From positions 41,553,305 to 41,617,304 of the forward strand of contig CM055096.1 of the NCBI GenBank assembly GCA_029204225.1: a DNA stretch of 64,000 nt. Reading direction: 5' to 3'. Every line of letters starts with the position of its first letter. The first letter of the stretch is position 1. Under the pieces are notes generated by a model. That model was not told the DNA's origin, made no database searches, and was given only the letters and a program-made list of their open reading frames with translations. This DNA comes from Diphasiastrum complanatum (taxonomy: Eukaryota; Streptophyta; Lycopodiopsida; Lycopodiales; Lycopodiaceae). The position numbers and the translations under genes were made by a program. This document shows, in pieces, positions 10,851 to 20,767 of the stretch.

Positions 10851-11451
10851 GGAGCTGGCTGCATCGTCTCCTCCCAGCCTTTGCTGCATGAGGAATGCCT
10901 CTCTCTAGGCTCTCTTAACTTTGAACCTCAAGCACCCCTTAACCTTGACTCTTCCTATCGTCAACACATGTGCTATTCCATGCTTAGTCAATGCTCGCCA
11001 CTCGGCAGTACTCTACCACATAGGCAAACATGTGTCACTCATTCACTGGACCAAGCGTCACTCATTCACTGGACCAGTGAGCATATGACACATGTCCTTT
11101 TTGACCGGTCAACCCTGACATGCATCACTCATTCACTGGACTAAATCCCAGTGAGCATATGACAAGTGTCAGTTGGCCAGTCAGCCCTCCTACTAAATAG
11201 GTGGTCAGTCCAGCCACTCCTAATTAATGACCCAGTACCCTCCTATACCAAAGCTCAACGTGCAACTCAGAGGCACAGTAACACATAACCATTTTATTTA
11301 CATTTCTTTTACAAGTGTCACCACAGGCCGGTGACTTAGCCATTTACAAATGTCACCACAGGCCGGTGACTAAGCCATTTCTATAATTATAAGAAGTACA
11401 TCTGTAAGTAAAAACAATAAACAATCGGGACAGGGAGTAAAAGCTGTAACA
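10686..11451 (-). repeat. 3' LTR of the minus-strand Ty3 element (766 bp)
   Basis: The segment is homologous along its length to 20768-21459. Its minus-strand ends are TGTTACAGC and TGACA, giving TG...CA termini. On the minus strand it is preceded by a 14-base purine tract GAGGGGGGAAGGGA (11465-11452), the expected polypurine tract. It contains a (CA)n expansion and a 35-bp tandem duplication at 11311-11380. Confidence 0.88.
10785..10848. repeat. (CA)n microsatellite inside the LTR
   Basis: Perfect CA array of about 64 bp. The homologous position in the other LTR (near 20868-20884) has only a short, interrupted CACACATACACACA, so the expansion happened after the element inserted. Confidence 0.97.
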
Positions 11452-11788
11452 TCCCTTCCCCCCTCAGGTAACATCGTCCGCGATGGCAAAGCTAGGGTAC
11501 TATGCACACAGACTGTGCGTGGTCTCCTAGGTAGCATCAGAAAGAGGCCTACCATCCCAAGCGACCAAGTACCACGCCTTTGCTGCCTATCCAATACCCT
11601 CGCTGGCCCATCGATCACTTCTCCTTGCTCCTGGAATACAAACAAACCATCAAACAACAAGTCATCACCGTTATGTAAAACTCGTTTCAATCTAGAAACA
11701 TGCCATACAGGATGCACTTTACAAGTTTTAGGAAAATCTAACTTATAAGAAACATCCCTGAAGATTTTTAACAATTTTCCACCGTCCA
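11452..11788 (-). pseudogene. Ty3 integrase C-terminus and chromodomain
   Basis: The minus frame gives VSYKLDFPKTCKVHPVWHVS, the integrase C-terminal box, then GPARVLDRQQRR; after a frameshift AWYLVAWDGRP follows, a chromodomain core. It ends just upstream of the polypurine tract of the minus-strand element. The fragment is cut at its N-terminal side by the plus-strand LTR starting at 11790. Confidence 0.82.
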
Positions 11789-11789
11789 A

Positions 11790-12227
11790 GTTATGGACTT
11801 GGCTCATAACATTCGCCGCGTCCGTTTGAATTTACTTTACTTTATGCATAAGCAGGCCTTGGGCCCTTTTTATTCATTAGTGACACTTAGACTATATGGT
11901 TGGCCTTTGGCCTTATTATTCATTATTAGGCCATTTGGACATATGACTGGAGAGTGGGGGCCTTCTTGGAGGGCGCACTATTATCCCTCCCAGTTGGGCC
12001 CTAGCCACCGGAAGCTTCCTTTTAGGGCTTCCTCTTGGCTATAAGTAGGGACACTGTCATTTGTTATTCAGCTGATGATATTGATCTCTCTCTTTAGTCT
12101 CCTTAATCTCTCTCTTTCCTGCTTTCTAGGACTAAGTCTTGCTTATGTGCTGCTTTCATAGCTTAAGTCTTGCTTATGTGATGCTTTCATAGCTTAGCTC
12201 TAGATCAGCTGTGGCTCCATTCGTAAC
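11790..12227 (+). repeat. 5' LTR of the plus-strand nested Ty3 element (438 bp)
   Basis: The segment is homologous to 4637-5085 and is followed two bases later by an initiator-Met tRNA primer site. It begins GTTATGG and ends CGTAAC, so its termini are inverted repeats without TG..CA. A TATAAGTAGGG promoter-like box lies near 12042. A short internal duplication (CTTAAGTCTTGCTTATGTG region) is present near 12133-12195. Confidence 0.88.
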
Positions 12228-12228
12228 T

Positions 12229-12240
12229 TTGTATCAGAGC
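12229..12240 (+). promoter_or_regulatory. Primer binding site, initiator-Met tRNA
   Basis: TTGTATCAGAGC follows the LTR end directly and matches the plant initiator-Met PBS TGGTATCAGAGC with one G missing. Its position, two bases after the LTR, defines the LTR boundary and the plus orientation. Confidence 0.85.
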
Positions 12241-12261
12241 ACTTTCTTGTGCACTACTTTT

Positions 12262-12680
12262 TCAGATTTAGTAGAGGCTGTCCAGCGCCCTACTAACCCA
12301 TCACCTTCGTCGATTTTTTCAACAGATTTCCATCGTCTTTCTAGATTTGGTAGAGCCAGGCCACCGCCCTACTACCTTGTCACTTTCGTCAATTTTCTCC
12401 AACGATTTGCTGCCCATTTTGTGGCTTGATTGGAGGCTGTCCAGCGCCCTACTTCATCACCATTTTCAACGGTTTTCTCCATTTTTTTTCAAGTTATGTG
12501 CGGATTTTGGTAGCTACTGCCCAGCGCCCTACTACCTTGCCATCTTTGATGGATTTCTCCACCGATATGCTGTCCATTTTGCTGATAGTTTGGAGGCTGT
12601 TCAGCGCCCTACTTCATCACCATTTTCAGCGGTTTTTCCATCATGTTGCAAGACATTTGTGGATCTTACTAGCTGCTGCC
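12262..12680 (+). repeat. About five 80-bp tandem repeats in the retroelement leader
   Basis: The phrase CCAGCGCCCTACT, with variants, recurs near 12271, 12360, 12440, 12520 and 12602, each in a unit of about 80 bp that also contains a TCACCnTTTTCnnCGGTTTTCTCC-like block. The units lie between the PBS and the gag start, in the untranslated leader where packaging or dimerisation signals of LTR elements usually sit. A sixth, decayed unit may follow at 12670. Confidence 0.85.
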
Positions 12681-13119
12681 AAGCAGCCATTTTCAGCTTG
12701 GATCTTCAGCTCTCTCTCTCTCTCTTTAGCCTCTTATCCAAAAATCACCCAATTTCGTAATCGTTTGCTACTCCAAATTGCCAAAATCCTGCAGCCTTTC
12801 GTCGCTGCCCCAGCCCTTCCGACTTGTCACTTTCGCCTATTATTTTATCCGTTTCCAGCCATCTTTCACAGTTTATCAAAAGGCTCTCCAGCGCTTATCC
12901 TCAACCACATTTCACGGAATTCCGACTCCGTTTGATATTCCAATTTGACATTTCCCTCCTGGCTGTTCAGCACATTTTTATAGCCTTCATTTTCACTTTT
13001 TCCATTTGCTGATTGCTGCCCTTTCTTAGTTGTGATAATATTGGTTTTAATAGACTAATTTTGGGGTGACGACAAGAGTTCGCTCCCTCAAGTTTTCGTC
13101 TATTCCTTCCATTATCATT

Positions 13120-14110
13120 ATGGCACATTCACCTACCCTAAGTGAAACTGTTCAGGAAAACTTATCCGATCAATTTCAGCGCATGGATGATACCCTTTCT
13201 GGCCTTATTCTTCGCTTCGATACAGTTATGACCGGCTTTGCTACTATGCAGTCACATATTGATTCTTTATAGCCTCATGGTCCTGGAAAAGCTCTTGTCT
13301 TTCCTTCATTTGGGACTTCCCCTCCATTTGGATTTGCAAGTTCTTCTGTTAGTCAGCCTAGTGGTGGACCGTTCATTCCACCTAACCCACCTCCTGGTTT
13401 CTTTCCACGTCCCCCAGTTCTTGAGCCACACTTTGCTCGAGACTTTCGTGATAGGGTACAACTTGCTACCTATTCCGGTTCCTCTGACGGGAACTTATTA
13501 GAGAATCGGTTTGCTAAGCTTGACGCATATTTTCAGATGTACCCTAAGACTGATCCTCAGAAGATCCAGTTGGCTGCTTTACACTTAGATGGACGCGCCG
13601 CCACATGGTGGCGAGTTTATCGAGCTGATCCTGATCGGGAAGGGCTCCATATGTGGCATACCTTTCGCCGTGACCTCCGTCATGCTATGATTGATCCTCA
13701 GTGGCTCGACCGCCAATGTGATACATTCCGTAGTCTCACTCAGACCACTGACCTTGCTTTTTATACAGATCAGTTTATGGAGCTTTCTTATCTTTTCACA
13801 GATCTATTGGCCACTGAGCTTATTTCTCGTTATATTGCTGGGCTTCGTGGTGCCTTACGTTACGATGTTTCTTCCTTCCGTCCTCCCACAGTTGTTGAGG
13901 CGATGTCTCTTGCCAGTACTTTACAGCACAAGTTCCTTCCCGCTTCTCCCGACCCCATCCTTCTGCTTCATCTTTTCCTGCTATGTCCACCTCTACACTT
14001 GCCCCTTCAGTTCCAGCTCCTTGCATTGTCCCTTCGTCTCCTCGTCCTCCGACCCCTCAACTTTCTTTTGTCCGACATTACACGTCTGCAGAGTTCGCTG
14101 ACCTTCAGCA
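13120..14110 (+). pseudogene. Ty3 gag of the nested element
   Basis: The start ATG at 13120 is chosen because the protein MAHSPTLSETVQENLSDQFQ begins there and the same block recurs at 15203. A TAG at 13270 interrupts it, where the duplicate copy has CAG. The core follows: DPQKIQLAALHLDGRAATWW, MIDPQWLDRQCDTFRSLTQ and ISRYIAGLRGALRYDVSSF. A frameshift near 13935 leads to the proline-rich linker and SAEFADLQ. The zinc knuckle found after this block in the first element is absent. Confidence 0.87.
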
Positions 14111-15160
14111 TCCTATATCACACAGTTTGAGCGAGTTGCCTGATTTACTTGAGATAGTTATTGATCTACCTGAGGTCATCATTGTATCCCATAGTGAGTC
14201 AAAGTCACATATACAGGTTCCTACTGATGCTGATTCACATATATAGGTTGCGACTGGTATGGTCCTTGATACTGATATAGCATGCTATGATACTATTGAT
14301 GATGCTATTCCATGCTTTGATATTGTTGTTGAGTACTTTGATGCTACTCGTGTTCCGGAGCGCCATGCTATAGATGTTGTCGCCTATGCTCCTTATTTCG
14401 ATATTATTCATGGGTCTATGGTTTCAGATGCTTTGGCTACTCCAGTAGATCTTCATATGCCATACGGTAATACATTTCATGATGGTCCTATTGTATACTC
14501 ACTAGTTGATTTTGCTAATACCCATCTAGATGAGTATGTGGTTCTTCTAGATGCTTATTTAGGCCAGAACTTATCAGTTGATGCTTCTGTTATTATGCCT
14601 ACGTATGTTGTTCCATTTGTGGATCATATTATTCTAGATGCGGGGCGAGAGTATATTGCTTTAGTGGATACAAGCAGTACACATTCATTTATTAGCAGTT
14701 ACATTTCCACCAGGATTCGTGCTACACCTGTTCCTGCTTTCCAGCCTCTTAGTGTTGAAGTTGCTCGTTCCCATTCTTTTCCCAGTTCTCAGATGATTCA
14801 GGGCTTGGATTATCGCATTGGTGATTTTTCTGGTCAGGCAGGATTCGACATCATTTCTCTAAAGCACTATGACATTATTTTTGGTGCAGACTGGTTCTCT
14901 TCACTTGGTACTGTTGCTGTGTATCTCTCTCAGCAGACACTTTCCTTTACTCATGCTGATCAACATCATTCACTTGCTGGTATTGATTCCCAGGGTGACT
15001 ATCAGTTGGTTACCGGGAAGTAGTTTATGCGTAGCCTACCAAAGGCTCAGGATGTAGCTCTTCTTTCCATTCAGAGTACATCAATTGCTGCTTCACTTTC
15101 ACCATCCGTGGGTCCGCTTCCTCAGGTTGATGCTGCTCCGGATTTACAGGTTGTTGCTGT
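14110..15160 (+). pseudogene. Acidic spacer and Ty3 aspartic protease (DTG changed to DTS)
   Basis: An acidic, hydrophobic spacer of about 170 residues (for example IACYDTIDDAIPCFDIVVEY near 14275) precedes the protease. The protease reads REYIALVDTSSTHSFIS near 14645, so the DTG active-site Gly is Ser; IFGADWFSSL lies near 14880. A TAG at 15021 replaces the CAG of the duplicate copy. The spacer has no counterpart in the first Ty3 element and I do not recognise it. Confidence 0.82.
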
Positions 15161-15202
15161 GTGCCTTGTGCCTATATGCCTTGATTCACAAATATTCACA
15201 AA

Positions 15203-16406
15203 TACCCTAAGTGAAACTGTTCAGGAAAACTTATCCGATCAATTTCAGCGCATGGATGATACCCTTTCTGGCCTTATTCTTCGCTTCGATACAATTATGA
15301 CCGGCTTTGCTACTATGCAGTCACATATTGATTCTTTACAGCCTCATGGTCCTGGAAAAGCTCCTGTCTTTCCTTCACTTGGGACTCCCCCTCCATTGGG
15401 ATTTCCATCTTCTTCTGCTAGTCAGCCTGGTGGTGGACCGTTCATTCCACCTAACCCACCTCCTGGTTTCTTTTCCACGTCCTCCCACACTTGTTGAGGC
15501 GACTCTTGCCAGTACTTTACAGCACAAGTACTTCCTTCCTGCTTCTCCCGACCCCGTCCTTCTGCTTCATCTTTTCCCGCTACGTCCACCCCTACACCTG
15601 CCCCTTCAGTTCTAGTTCCTTGCATTGTGGACCCTCGACCTGCTTTTGTCCGACGTTACACGTCTTCAGAGTTCGCTGACCTTCAGGATCCTATATCACA
15701 CAGTTTGAGCGAGTTGCCTGATTTCATGATGGTCCTATTGTATACTCACTAGCTGATTTTGTTGATAACCGTCTAGATGAGTATGCGGTTCTTCTAGATG
15801 CATATTTAGGCTAGAACTTATCAGTTGATGCTTCTGTTATTATGCCTACGTATGTTGTTCCATTTGTGGATCATATTATTCTAGATGCGGGGCGAGAGTA
15901 TATTGCTTTAGTGGATACAGGAAGTACACATTCATTTATTAGCAGTTACATTTCCACCAGGATTCGTGCTACACCTGTTCCTGCTTCCCAGCCTCTCAGT
16001 GTTGAGGTTGCTCGTTCTCATTCTTTTCCCAGTTCTCAGATGATTCAGGGCTTGGATTATCGCATTGGTGATTTTTCTGGTCAGGCAGATTTCTACATCA
16101 TTTCTCTAAAGCACTATGACATTATTTTTGGTGCAGCTTGGTTATCTTCACTTGGTACTGTTGCTGTGGATCTCTCTCTCATGCTGATCAGCATCATTCA
16201 CTTGTTGATATTGATTCCCAAGGTGACTATCAGTTGGTTACCGGGAAGCAGTTTATGCGTAGCCTGCCAAAGGCTCAGGATGTAGCTCTTCTTTCCATTC
16301 AGTGTACATCACTTGCTGCTTCACTTTCACCATTCGTGGGTCCTCTTCCTTAGGTTGATTCTCCTTCGGATTTACAGGTTGTTGTTGTGTGCCTTGTGCC
16401 TATATG
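15203..16406 (+). repeat. Second, internally deleted copy of gag-PR
   Basis: 15203-15478 repeats 13127-13405 (gag N-terminus), then jumps to the equivalent of 13880 (PPTLVEAT block), then at about 15724 jumps from the equivalent of 14147 to 14477, and follows the protease to the equivalent of 15178. The protease here is intact at DTGSTHSFIS (near 15918). The block ends with the same GTGCCTTGTGCCTATATG sequence that ends the first copy. Confidence 0.9.
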
Positions 16407-16700
16407 ACCAACCATCAAGAAGCATCTGGCGACACTTCTTGGTTCCTGGATTCCGGAGCCACTCAACACATGACTAGCCTCATTGGTTGTTTCGAGTCCT
16501 ATACACCTTACAGTACCCAGAAATTCGTTCACCTTGGCAACAATAGCACACAAGCTATTAAAGGTGAAGGCACTATAAGATTATGCTTTTTGAATGATCA
16601 GTCTAAGCTACTCTCTAAAGTCCTGTATGTACCAAATTTATCTACGAATATGCTCTCTATAAGCAGAATCACAGATTTAGGATATACATATACTTCGGTA
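16407..16700 (+). pseudogene. Copia protease fragment
   Basis: The open frame from 16389 gives DTSWFLDSGATQHMTSLIG, FVHLGNNSTQAIKGEGTIRL and VLYVPNLSTNMLSISRITDL. This is the Copia protease with its DSGA active site, different from the DTG Ty3 protease just upstream. It joins the Ty3 sequence at GTGCCTTGTGCCTATATG. No Copia integrase or RT follows in this orientation. Confidence 0.87.
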
Positions 16701-16880
16701 TTGCTCATATGTGCTTTGATACTCATCCCCAGCTATACGTGGATATTGATCCGATGCTTGCTACTGATGTTGGGGATCTTGTTCCTCGTTCCAGTGCATT
16801 TCTTCTATTCCTCACTTGTGCGCCTGGTGTGTACTTTGGGATTACACTTGCGGCCAGTTTCGATGGGTCATCTGATTCTC
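16700..16880 (+). other. Unassigned 180 bp at the inner edge of the nested insertion
   Basis: This lies between the Copia protease and the point where minus-strand Ty3 integrase becomes readable. A plus-strand open frame is present, but I see no motif. It probably belongs to the insertion, because the minus-strand translation is not integrase-like here. Confidence 0.4.
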
Positions 16881-17440
16881 CATCCGTTAAGTTTGAACAC
16901 ATGCTCGATAAACAAATTAGCTACTCCAGACGCATCAATCTTTTTATGCGTTGGAATAAAATGAGCCATCTTAGTGAGTTTGTCATCTATGACCAAGTAG
17001 AATCATGCTGTGACTGCGTACGAGGCAAGTTACTTATAAAATCCATGGAGATATTCTCCCATCTTCCACCTGGCACAAGTAGTGGGTGTAAAACTCCAGG
17101 AGTTTTAATTCTTTTAGCTTTATTGATCGGGCACTTCAAACAGTATGTCACATAATGGTAAACATCTTTTTATAATTTAGGCCACCAGAAGTTACGTAAG
17201 ATCAACTCATAGGTCCTATCCTCAGTAGGATGACTTGCACTAGGGCTATCATGACATAAATGGACAATCTTCCTATGCAGCTCCTTCCAAGTTGGAACAA
17301 GAAGGTTGCCATTTCTCTTAATCATACCATCTTCTATGGTATATTTAAGGTAAGTGTGAGCAAAGAGACCAGAACTCTCATCCTGAGATTCTACTTGCAC
17401 AAGATTTACCTCTCTCACAATTCCTTGACAATGAGGATCC
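16881..17440 (-). pseudogene. Ty3 integrase, zinc finger and first half of core
   Basis: Minus-strand reading gives VPTWKELHRKIVHLCHDS (zinc-finger His), LILRNFWWPKL, then YVTYCLKCPINKAKR (Cys pair), GRWENISMDFISNLPRTQ with the first catalytic Asp, and KMAHFIPTHKKIDASGVANL. It stops after FIEHVFKLNG near 16881, before the second catalytic Asp. Frameshifts occur near 17165 and 17015. Confidence 0.85.
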
Positions 17441-18700
17441 TCTTGCTGAGCCTATCTAATCTCAGCAATCAGGTCATTTTCAATGACCACAAAAGACATC
17501 TGATACAATATACGAGATAATGCATTAGCCACACGATTTTCAGCACCCTTCTTGTGAAATTCCTGCATCAACGCAGCCCACCTGGCCTGCCGTCCTCTGA
17601 GGTCCGTCTGGTTGCAAAAATAGAATGGTCGGTGTACACATAGAATTCCGCACCATACAAATAATGCCTCCATGCCTTCAAAGCGTTGGATAGTTCTTTT
17701 GTGCAGGGTTGAGCTTCTTGCTCTCAAAGGCTACAGGCCTACGCTCTTGCATCAGAACTGCCCCAACGGTGATGTCACTTGCATCCGTTTCTACGACAAA
17801 TGGTTTTTGAGAGTCAACATAACGTGACAAAGTCAGCTACAGCTTGTTTCAAAGCATCAAAACTTGGCTGTTGGACTTCTGTCCACTCTTTCCATATATT
17901 TTTCTATCGGTCAATGGTGCAGCTACGCGTGAATAATTCTTCACACCCTTACGATAAAACACAGCCAACCCTAGAAAGCCTCTTAGTGCCGTCAAGGCTG
18001 TAGGAACAGGCCAGGCAAGAAGAACATCAACTTTTAGAGGATCCGGTTTTCTCCCATCTGCTGACACTATAAAATCCAAATATGTTATTTCTTTTATAAA
18101 GAATTCACTTTTTTTTATCATTAGCGAACAATGTGTTTTCCCTCAAAGTTGATAAGACAATCCTAAGGTGATTAACATGCATAGCATCACCACAACTGTA
18201 AACAAGTATGTCATCAACAAAATTAACAACAAACTTGCCCATAAACGGTCTAAGCACATCGTTCATCAACATCATAAATGTTGCAGGGCCGTTAGTCAAT
18301 CCAAAGGGCATAACTAAAAATTCATAGTGTCCAAGACGAGTCCGGAAGGCAGTCTTATGCACATCCTCTTCTCAAACTCTCACCTGGTGGTAACCACTCT
18401 TCAGGTCAATTTTGCTAAACACCGTAAGCACCATGGAGGGCATCCAAAAGATCATCTATACGTGGCATAAGATATCCATGCTTAACAGTAATCTTGTTCA
18501 GGCATAGGCCACACATTCTCCAAGACCCATCCTTCTTTTTCACCAAAATGATCAGAGAGGCAAAGGGGGAGAAGCTAGGTCTTACTTGCCCCTTGGCAAG
18601 ACCTCTTCCTCCTCTTTCAGACTCATTCTATAAGGTGGTTTATTAACAGGAGATAATCCATGAATTAACTCAATTCTATGCTCTACATTTCTCTTAGATG
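17440..18700 (-). pseudogene. Ty3 reverse transcriptase and RNase H
   Basis: RT starts near 18690 with the substrate strand-entry block PVNKPPYRMSLKEEEE. It contains [20 protein letters not shown], the catalytic FVDDILVYS near 18230-18204 with both Asp intact, and YLDFIVSADGRKPDPLKVD. RNase H follows near 17780-17600 with [14 protein letters not shown] readable across a frame change. Frameshifts split it at about 18365, 18110 and 17850. A short A/T-rich insertion (TTTTTTTA) sits at one break. Confidence 0.87.
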
Positions 18701-18859
18701 GGAGTTCATTCGTGAACACATCCATAAACTCCTCCCTAATTTGGCAATCTAGGTTCTTAGTAAGGTTAGTTTGTTCTTGACATACATCAAACTCACAAGC
18801 AGAAACAGACATATCATACAAGAAGCAAACATGCATGCACTTACAATGAACCTTACGCA

Positions 18860-19200
18860 GCCGCGTCACCGTGATCAAAGGTCCTGGAGGCATATCAGGC
18901 TCTCCACGTAGGGAATGAATAATTGATACACATGAGTATCCCAAGCGATGTAAGGTTTCTTAGACACATGCAAACAGATTCCAAGCACCACATCAAAGCG
19001 AGCCAAATGGGTAATCTCAAAATCTAACTCCTCGGTATAGCTCTGAATGGTTAGAGGCATACCCACAACCCTAGCGTCCCACACTTCCGCACCCCTTCCA
19101 TCAACCATTTTGACTGTGTACCGTTTAATCAAAGCGTGGTTAATGACGTTATGTGAGGACCCAGTGTCAAATAGAATCAAAACACGCATAACAATCAAAG
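18860..19200 (-). pseudogene. Ty3 aspartic protease
   Basis: The minus frame 19198-18875 reads VLILFDTGSSHNVINHAL (DTG intact) and FDVVLGICLHV for the second block. It lies directly between gag (ending about 19205) and the RT, in the right order. It is one of the few retroelement domains here without an internal stop. Confidence 0.85.
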
Positions 19201-19204
19201 AAGG

Positions 19205-20177
19205 TTAAGGAAATTGATACCCGTGTTGCGCTGCTCTCGACAACTGTGGTAAAGGAACCGAGTCCACCTTCCGAATCACCGACACATTCATCAACCATGG
19301 AGCACCTTGAGGTTCTTCCTGTTCCAACTCCTCGATCTTCATAGGATCTGCCTCCTCAACTTGTAAACTGTAGACAGCCAAAGCAAAGGTTCTCTTTCTT
19401 TGCCCGCTCCAAGTCCTGTAGCGATAGTGTAGAAAAGCGCTGGCCTCCTTGGGCATTGGACGTCCCATACCACCGCCCTTTGCCTTTTGAGGCACCCGCA
19501 CCTTTACTCTTTTTCGCACTTTGAAACTGCTCTTGCTAGGATTGACCCTTCCATTTTTTAAACTTTCTTTTCCCCCAAGGCTGAAACCCTCCTGTAGTAG
19601 GTGTCTCGGATTCCTTGGCATTTTTTCCATCTTCATAATATAGGGCCATCTGCAAAGCCCTGTGGAGGCTTGGAGCCTGCTCCTTCCTTACAAAAGGTCG
19701 AAGGCTTTCATGCAAGCCCTCCACAAATTGAAACACCTGTAAAAACATCGGCACCTCCTCAGGTATCCGTATCAGTGCCTCCCTATATTTGTCCAAATAT
19801 TCTTGTACGGACGCATTGCCTTGTTTGAGACTCGTCCATGCTTGCATCGCTTGGTTTTTCTCGTCCAGCAGCACCCAATTCTCTGTAAACATATGCTTGA
19901 ACGCTTCCGAAGTTGTAGGTGTAAGATTGTCCTTCTCGATTTTGTGCCACCAGCGTTGTGCAGTCTCTTGTAGTCGATATGTGGCCTCCGCAATCTTCTG
20001 ATCATCATCCTCAATGCCACACATCTGAAAAGCCTTTTCCCACTTTGGTATCCAGTTTTCCACCGCATCAGTATTCCGCATAGCAACTGCTTTCGTGTAT
20101 TTCAGGGGTTTCAAATCCTTGATTGTGGGTAATTTCCGCATCTTCGATGGATGTTCGACTTCTTTTTCAATTGTCAC
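19205..20177 (-). pseudogene. Ty3 gag
   Basis: The minus frame 20177-19536 gives a gag core: NWIPKWEKAFQMCGIEDDDQ, AEATYRLQETAQRWWHKIEK and LHESLRPFVRKEQAPSLHRA. A frameshift near 19590 leads to a basic stretch and the place of a zinc knuckle, read as FLHYRYRTWSGQ, in which the Cys residues are lost. The true start lies upstream in the leader, near 20177 or slightly beyond. Confidence 0.85.
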
Positions 20178-20753
20178 AAGTTCAACGGCTTACCATAGCC
20201 GTTCCACTGACTCTCTCGGGTTTCTGTGGGGATTTGGTCGACTTCAATTGTTCGAGAATTTGCTGTAGCACTATCTCCATGGCGTCAACCTTGGCTGCCA
20301 CCTCCTGAATTCTCAATATCTTGGTGCTAGAACCCTCCAATAGATCCATATTTATAGTGCTAGAAACTTGTCCACTTGCTTAGAGGTTGAAATTTTCAGC
20401 AAACAAGGGTTTCCGATTCAGATTTGCAACTATAACCTGATTTCAATCCGTAGCGGCAACCTGATTCTGATCTGATTCTGATCCGATTCTGAAATCGTAA
20501 CTTGATCCGCAACTGAAAGTCGTAACCTGATTCTGAAATCGTAGCCCGATTTTGATTCTGATTTGAAATCCGATTTTGATTCCGAACTGAAATTTGCTTC
20601 TGCTTCACATTTGAAATCTTAGCACTCTCCTTTTCTCGCTTCTAGCAAATCCTAGCACATAGAATGTTGATTTCTTGATCACAATAGATCTAAACACAAT
20701 ATGATGAACTTTTGCCAACACTTAAGATTGAAACACACTGAATGTAAACCTTC
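20178..20753 (-). repeat. Ty3 leader with degenerate GATTCTGAT short tandem repeats
   Basis: Between gag and the PBS, 20405-20600 is made of variants of CTGATTCTGATC and GATTCTGAAATCG. It is untranslated leader of the minus-strand element. The plus-strand nested element has unrelated 80-bp repeats at the same functional place. Confidence 0.75.
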
Positions 20754-20765
20754 GCTCTGATACCA
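20754..20765 (-). promoter_or_regulatory. Primer binding site, initiator-Met tRNA (perfect)
   Basis: The plus strand reads GCTCTGATACCA, the exact reverse complement of TGGTATCAGAGC. It lies two bases inside the LTR edge at 20768, which fixes both the element's minus orientation and the LTR boundary. Confidence 0.95.
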
Positions 20766-20767
20766 AA

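Larger units (their letters stand above)
11790..16880 (+). mobile_element. Plus-strand Ty3 element with duplicated gag-PR and Copia tail, no 3' LTR
   Basis: 5' LTR (11790-12227), PBS, a repeat-rich leader, gag from 13120, an acidic spacer, protease to 15160, then a second shortened copy of gag-PR (15203-16406), then Copia protease (16407-16700) and about 180 bp unassigned. There is no RT, integrase or 3' LTR in this orientation before the minus-strand element resumes at about 16881. It is closely related to the element at 1-5085. This patchwork suggests repeated template switching before insertion. Confidence 0.8.

Noticed and set aside
16700-17155. Plus-strand Copia pre-integrase reading (a CDCVRGK-like match)
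   Set aside because: From 17155 down to about 16881 the minus strand reads as clear Ty3 integrase, so the plus-strand match is a shadow.
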